A DNA stretch of 64,000 nt from the NCBI GenBank assembly GCA_028278405.1, contig JANQEK010000007.1, positions 124,001 through 188,000 of the forward strand. The letters are read 5' to 3'. Below are positions 61,368 to 64,000 of the stretch, piece by piece. This stretch comes from Nitrospinaceae bacterium. GTDB lineage: Bacteria > Nitrospinota > Nitrospinia > Nitrospinales > Nitrospinaceae. A program made the translations under genes and the position numbers. Under the pieces are notes generated by a model. The model ran no database searches and had not been told where the DNA came from. It worked only from the letters and a program-made list of their open reading frames with translations. The first letter of the stretch is position 1, and every line of letters begins with the position of its first letter.

Positions 61368-62273
61368 ATGGTCAGCCGTGCCCAGATTATCGTTCTTTGG
61401 ATGTTCCTTGTCGCAATGGTTGTTCCGGGGGCGCCGTCCTTTGTCCGGGCAGATACCGTAGAAGTGCCCGCCGATTCAAACCAGGGTTTTTCGGATATGG
61501 TGCAAATCCCTGCAGGCCGATTCAGAATGGGCCTGTCTTTCAAACAGGTGAACCGGATCCTGAAAATGTGCACCAATGTTGACAAAAACTGCACCCGCTG
61601 GTGGTTCAAGGATGAAATACCCGGCCACTTCGTTGATGTCAGCAGATATTGGATCGATATTCATGAAGTCACCAACCAGAAGTACCTGGAATTTGTGAAA
61701 GCGACCGGACATCGGCCAGCCCTGGATGATACCTGCGAAACGAAAGCCTGCCGTCAGGGCAATCTGTGGACGAAAAGCGGTTTTCCCGAAAAGATACGCA
61801 ACCAGCCGGTAACCCAGGTGAATTGGCACGATGCCGCGGCTTACTGCAAATGGCGCGGTAAGCGACTGCCTACCGAGGCGGAATGGGAAAAGGCGGCGCG
61901 GGGTCCTTCAGGAAACATGTATCCCTGGGGTAACAGCGCGCCTCCGGGCAAGGCCACCTACCGAAGAAAGTGGCGTGGGGTCTCCACCATGACCGACGTG
62001 GGGAGTTATCCCAACGGAGCCTCCGTTTATGGAGTGCACGATATGGCTGGAAATGTCTGGGAATGGGTGGCCGATTGGTATGACCGGCATTACTACAAAA
62101 AGAAAGTCATCTATAATCCAAAAGGACCGAAGACCGGAAAATTCAAAGTGGTGCGGGGAGGATCGTGGGTGAATTACGCGGACACCCTGCACAGCGCGTT
62201 CCGGCGGTGGAGCCGCCCTGAAGTCCGTTTCAACGACACCGGATTCCGGTGTGCCAAAGACGCCGTCCAATGA
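61368..62273 (+). CDS. formylglycine-generating enzyme-fold (SUMF1) protein
   Basis: About 301 residues with a signal peptide (about 5-28). The body is a FGE-sulfatase domain: MVQIPAGRFRMG, YWIDIHEVTNQKYLEFV, PVTQVNWHDAAAYCKWRGKR, LPTEAEWEKAARG, VYGVHDMAGNVWEWVADWYD, KVVRGGSWVN and DTGFRC. The paired active-site cysteines of true FGE are not evident, so this is more likely one of the many ligand-binding or electron-transfer relatives. Its TGA overlaps the next start by 4 bases. Confidence 0.88.
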   Translation: MVSRAQIIVLWMFLVAMVVPGAPSFVRADTVEVPADSNQGFSDMVQIPAGRFRMGLSFKQVNRILKMCTNVDKNCTRWWFKDEIPGHFVDVSRYWIDIHEVTNQKYLEFVKATGHRPALDDTCETKACRQGNLWTKSGFPEKIRNQPVTQVNWHDAAAYCKWRGKRLPTEAEWEKAARGPSGNMYPWGNSAPPGKATYRRKWRGVSTMTDVGSYPNGASVYGVHDMAGNVWEWVADWYDRHYYKKKVIYNPKGPKTGKFKVVRGGSWVNYADTLHSAFRRWSRPEVRFNDTGFRCAKDAVQ

Positions 62274-63934
62274 AGCCCAAACGAACCGATGAACTGACCG
62301 ACCGTGAGAAAACAATCCTCATCCCCTACCTGACGGATGTGGAAGCCAAGGTGTTTTCTCTGAAGAACCTCAACCCCGAGGTGATTGGCGCTGCCCTGGC
62401 GCGCTACAGCCGGGCTCCCACTGGATTCAAGGAAACGGTGGCACGTGAGTTCCTCAATTCCGATGGTACACCCAACGACGTCAAAGGTAGTGAAATGATC
62501 GATCGAGTCGTCAACAAGTTCGGCGACGAGTCGGTGGCGGAGTTGGCCGTAGCCCCCCTGTGCATCGAAGAAATTTCCAACCTCATGACGAAGATCATCG
62601 AGGACTGCCGGATCGGTGGATCGCCCATCGAGGAATCCACCCGCTATGTGCTTTATGATCAACAACGCGAGGGACGTTGGCGTTATGTGTGTCCCACCAA
62701 CATCATGGCTTCTGAATTGAAAAATTCCTATGTACAGACCATGGATTTTATATTTGAGACCTATGCATCTATGGTTGAACCGATGCAGGAATTGTTCCGG
62801 AAACGTTTACCCACCGAGCAATTCCAAATCGAAGTGGAGCGGAATGGCGGAACCCAGAAGGCCGGGTCGAATGATCTGGCAGACGATAACGAGCGCCGGG
62901 CACACCGCATTGCGTACAACTTTACCATCCGTAGCGCGGCGTGTGACGTGATCCGGTGCATCCTGCCCGCTGCGACTCAGGCAAACCTGGGGATCGTCGG
63001 CAATGGACGGTTTTTTTCCGGATTGATATCCAAACTGCTAAGTCAGGATTTAAATGAAGCGCAGGATCTGGCAGGGAAGATCAGGGAAGCCCTTGATTCG
63101 CAGATTCCGACGTTCATCAAACGCGCTGCAAAAAACGATTACCGGATTAAGATTGATCGCGCCATGCAAAAGTTGTGCGATGATTTGTTTCAAGACAAGG
63201 CCATCGAATCGTCGCCCGAAGTGGTTTTGCTGGACGACAGGGATGAAGACTATTCAGTTAATCTCCTGGCATCGATGATCTTTCCCTATGTTCAGCACCC
63301 GACCCGGCAGATTCGCGAAGTTGTCCGCATGTTGCCGGACAACAAGCGGCAGGAAATTTTTTCGGTTTACATCGGGGAGCGGCGGTCGAAACGGGATCGC
63401 CCCGGCCGTGCGCTGGAGTACGGCTACCCCATTAACTTTGACATCGTCGCCGGTTTTGCCGAGTACCGCGACTTGCAGAGGCATCGCATGTTGACCCAGC
63501 AGAGACAGGATATGGGAGTGCTGCTCGGTTATTCGATTCCCGAGGAGATTGAGGAAATCGGCAAGGGAGAGGCGGCGCAGGAATGTTTCGAACGGTCGGA
63601 GAGTTTGTATAACGATTTGCTGCGGGCCGGAATGCGGTCGGAGGCGCAGTACGCCTCCCTGTTCAATCATTTTATCCGGTGGAACATGGGAATGAACCTG
63701 AGAGAACTGGGTCACTTCACCGAACTGCGTACACAGAAAGCGGGGCATCCCAAATACCGCCGCGTCTGCCAGACGATGACGAAATTATATCTGCAGCGCA
63801 ATCCGGAGATGGAACCGGTACTCCGGTATGTGGATCACAACGACTACGATCAGGGCATCACACGTGCTGAGCAGGAAGCCCGCACCGCCCGCAAGAGTCT
63901 CGCTTCCGGTGTGTTTGATGATATGGATGAGTAA
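62270..63934 (+). CDS. double ThyX-like (flavin-dependent thymidylate synthase family) protein
   Basis: About 554 residues, more than twice a normal ThyX. Two ThyX-like halves are visible, and the family motif RHR-x-S-x-E-S-x-R-Y is split between them: residues 118-126 in half one read SPIEESTRY without the RHR, while R404-H405-R406 in half two (YRDLQRHRMLTQQRQDMG) lacks the ESTRY part. ThyX makes dTMP using FAD and methylene-folate. Whether this form does so is not clear. The ATG at 62270 overlaps the upstream TGA (ATGA), so translation is coupled. Confidence 0.82.
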   Translation: MKPKRTDELTDREKTILIPYLTDVEAKVFSLKNLNPEVIGAALARYSRAPTGFKETVAREFLNSDGTPNDVKGSEMIDRVVNKFGDESVAELAVAPLCIEEISNLMTKIIEDCRIGGSPIEESTRYVLYDQQREGRWRYVCPTNIMASELKNSYVQTMDFIFETYASMVEPMQELFRKRLPTEQFQIEVERNGGTQKAGSNDLADDNERRAHRIAYNFTIRSAACDVIRCILPAATQANLGIVGNGRFFSGLISKLLSQDLNEAQDLAGKIREALDSQIPTFIKRAAKNDYRIKIDRAMQKLCDDLFQDKAIESSPEVVLLDDRDEDYSVNLLASMIFPYVQHPTRQIREVVRMLPDNKRQEIFSVYIGERRSKRDRPGRALEYGYPINFDIVAGFAEYRDLQRHRMLTQQRQDMGVLLGYSIPEEIEEIGKGEAAQECFERSESLYNDLLRAGMRSEAQYASLFNHFIRWNMGMNLRELGHFTELRTQKAGHPKYRRVCQTMTKLYLQRNPEMEPVLRYVDHNDYDQGITRAEQEARTARKSLASGVFDDMDE

Positions 63935-64000
63935 AGGGGTGAAACGGTCTGCAGGTTTCGGAATCAGCTTTTTTTGGCGGGGGGATTTTTTATAAACACA

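Overview
The window looks like the chromosome of a free-living Gram-negative bacterium of roughly 50% G+C. Evidence is a flagellar basal-body operon, sigma-54-type promoters, an LPS-core-type glycosyltransferase, a lipoprotein and an MBOAT acyltransferase pair. The mix (KamA-type aminomutase, B12/radical-SAM protein, Rieske-GltS fusion, MopE-like calcium protein, a double-length ThyX-like protein, DUF211 with a VIT transporter) would suit a Nitrospinota or deltaproteobacteria-like lineage. No taxonomic marker is present, so that is only a suspicion. The genes are dense, mostly housekeeping, and interrupted by two AT-rich islets.

Layout. 1-2.6 kb: a truncated GAF protein, a tRNA-Val/tRNA-Asp transcription unit with its own promoter and terminator, then a DUF211-VIT pair. 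2.7-5.9 kb: methyltransferase and a PhoB/PhoR-type two-component system. 5.9-9.1 kb: DUF1566 protein and an SGNH/MBOAT O-acylation pair. 9.2-13.1 kb: an ABC exporter pair divergent from a TesA-like esterase, as in the E. coli ybbP-ybbA/tesA locus. 13-18.6 kb: TrpD2-like protein, B12-radical SAM protein, CDP-alcohol phosphatidyltransferase, Rieske-glutamate synthase fusion. 18.6-22.2 kb: MopE-like secreted protein, NarL-type two-component system, Lon-substrate-binding-domain protein. 22.4-26 kb: a tight ATP-grasp-like/glutaredoxin-like/lysine 2,3-aminomutase cluster, then a DUF502 protein with a strong promoter.

26-39 kb is the flagellar region. The operon flgC-fliF-fliG-fliH-fliI-fliJ-motE-like reads leftward from a near-consensus sigma-54 promoter. 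A second leftward operon encodes an AMIN-TPR secreted protein, an FlrB-like kinase and an FlrC-like sigma-54 activator, and it also starts at a sigma-54 promoter. The simplest reading is that the kinase/activator pair switches on both operons. An AT-rich stretch (32.5-33.85 kb) separates the operons. A second AT-rich islet (39.3-41.56 kb) follows; it is bounded by direct repeats, and its left repeat is the 3' end of a decayed tRNA-Pro gene, so it looks like an old integration.

41.6-64 kb: a nicotinamidase-nicotinate phosphoribosyltransferase fusion, an HD-GYP protein, an M20 peptidase, three family-2 glycosyltransferases (two a tandem duplication), FkbM methyltransferase, a double CDGSH protein, an SDR-SRPBCC fusion with a CrtC-like lipocalin protein, DDAH, a lipoprotein, a GGCT-fold protein, thioredoxin, biotin synthase, a YyaL/SPATA20-type protein with AroA, and a rightward run ending in an FGE-family protein and a double ThyX-like protein. 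No CRISPR array, insertion sequence, rRNA or integrase was seen.
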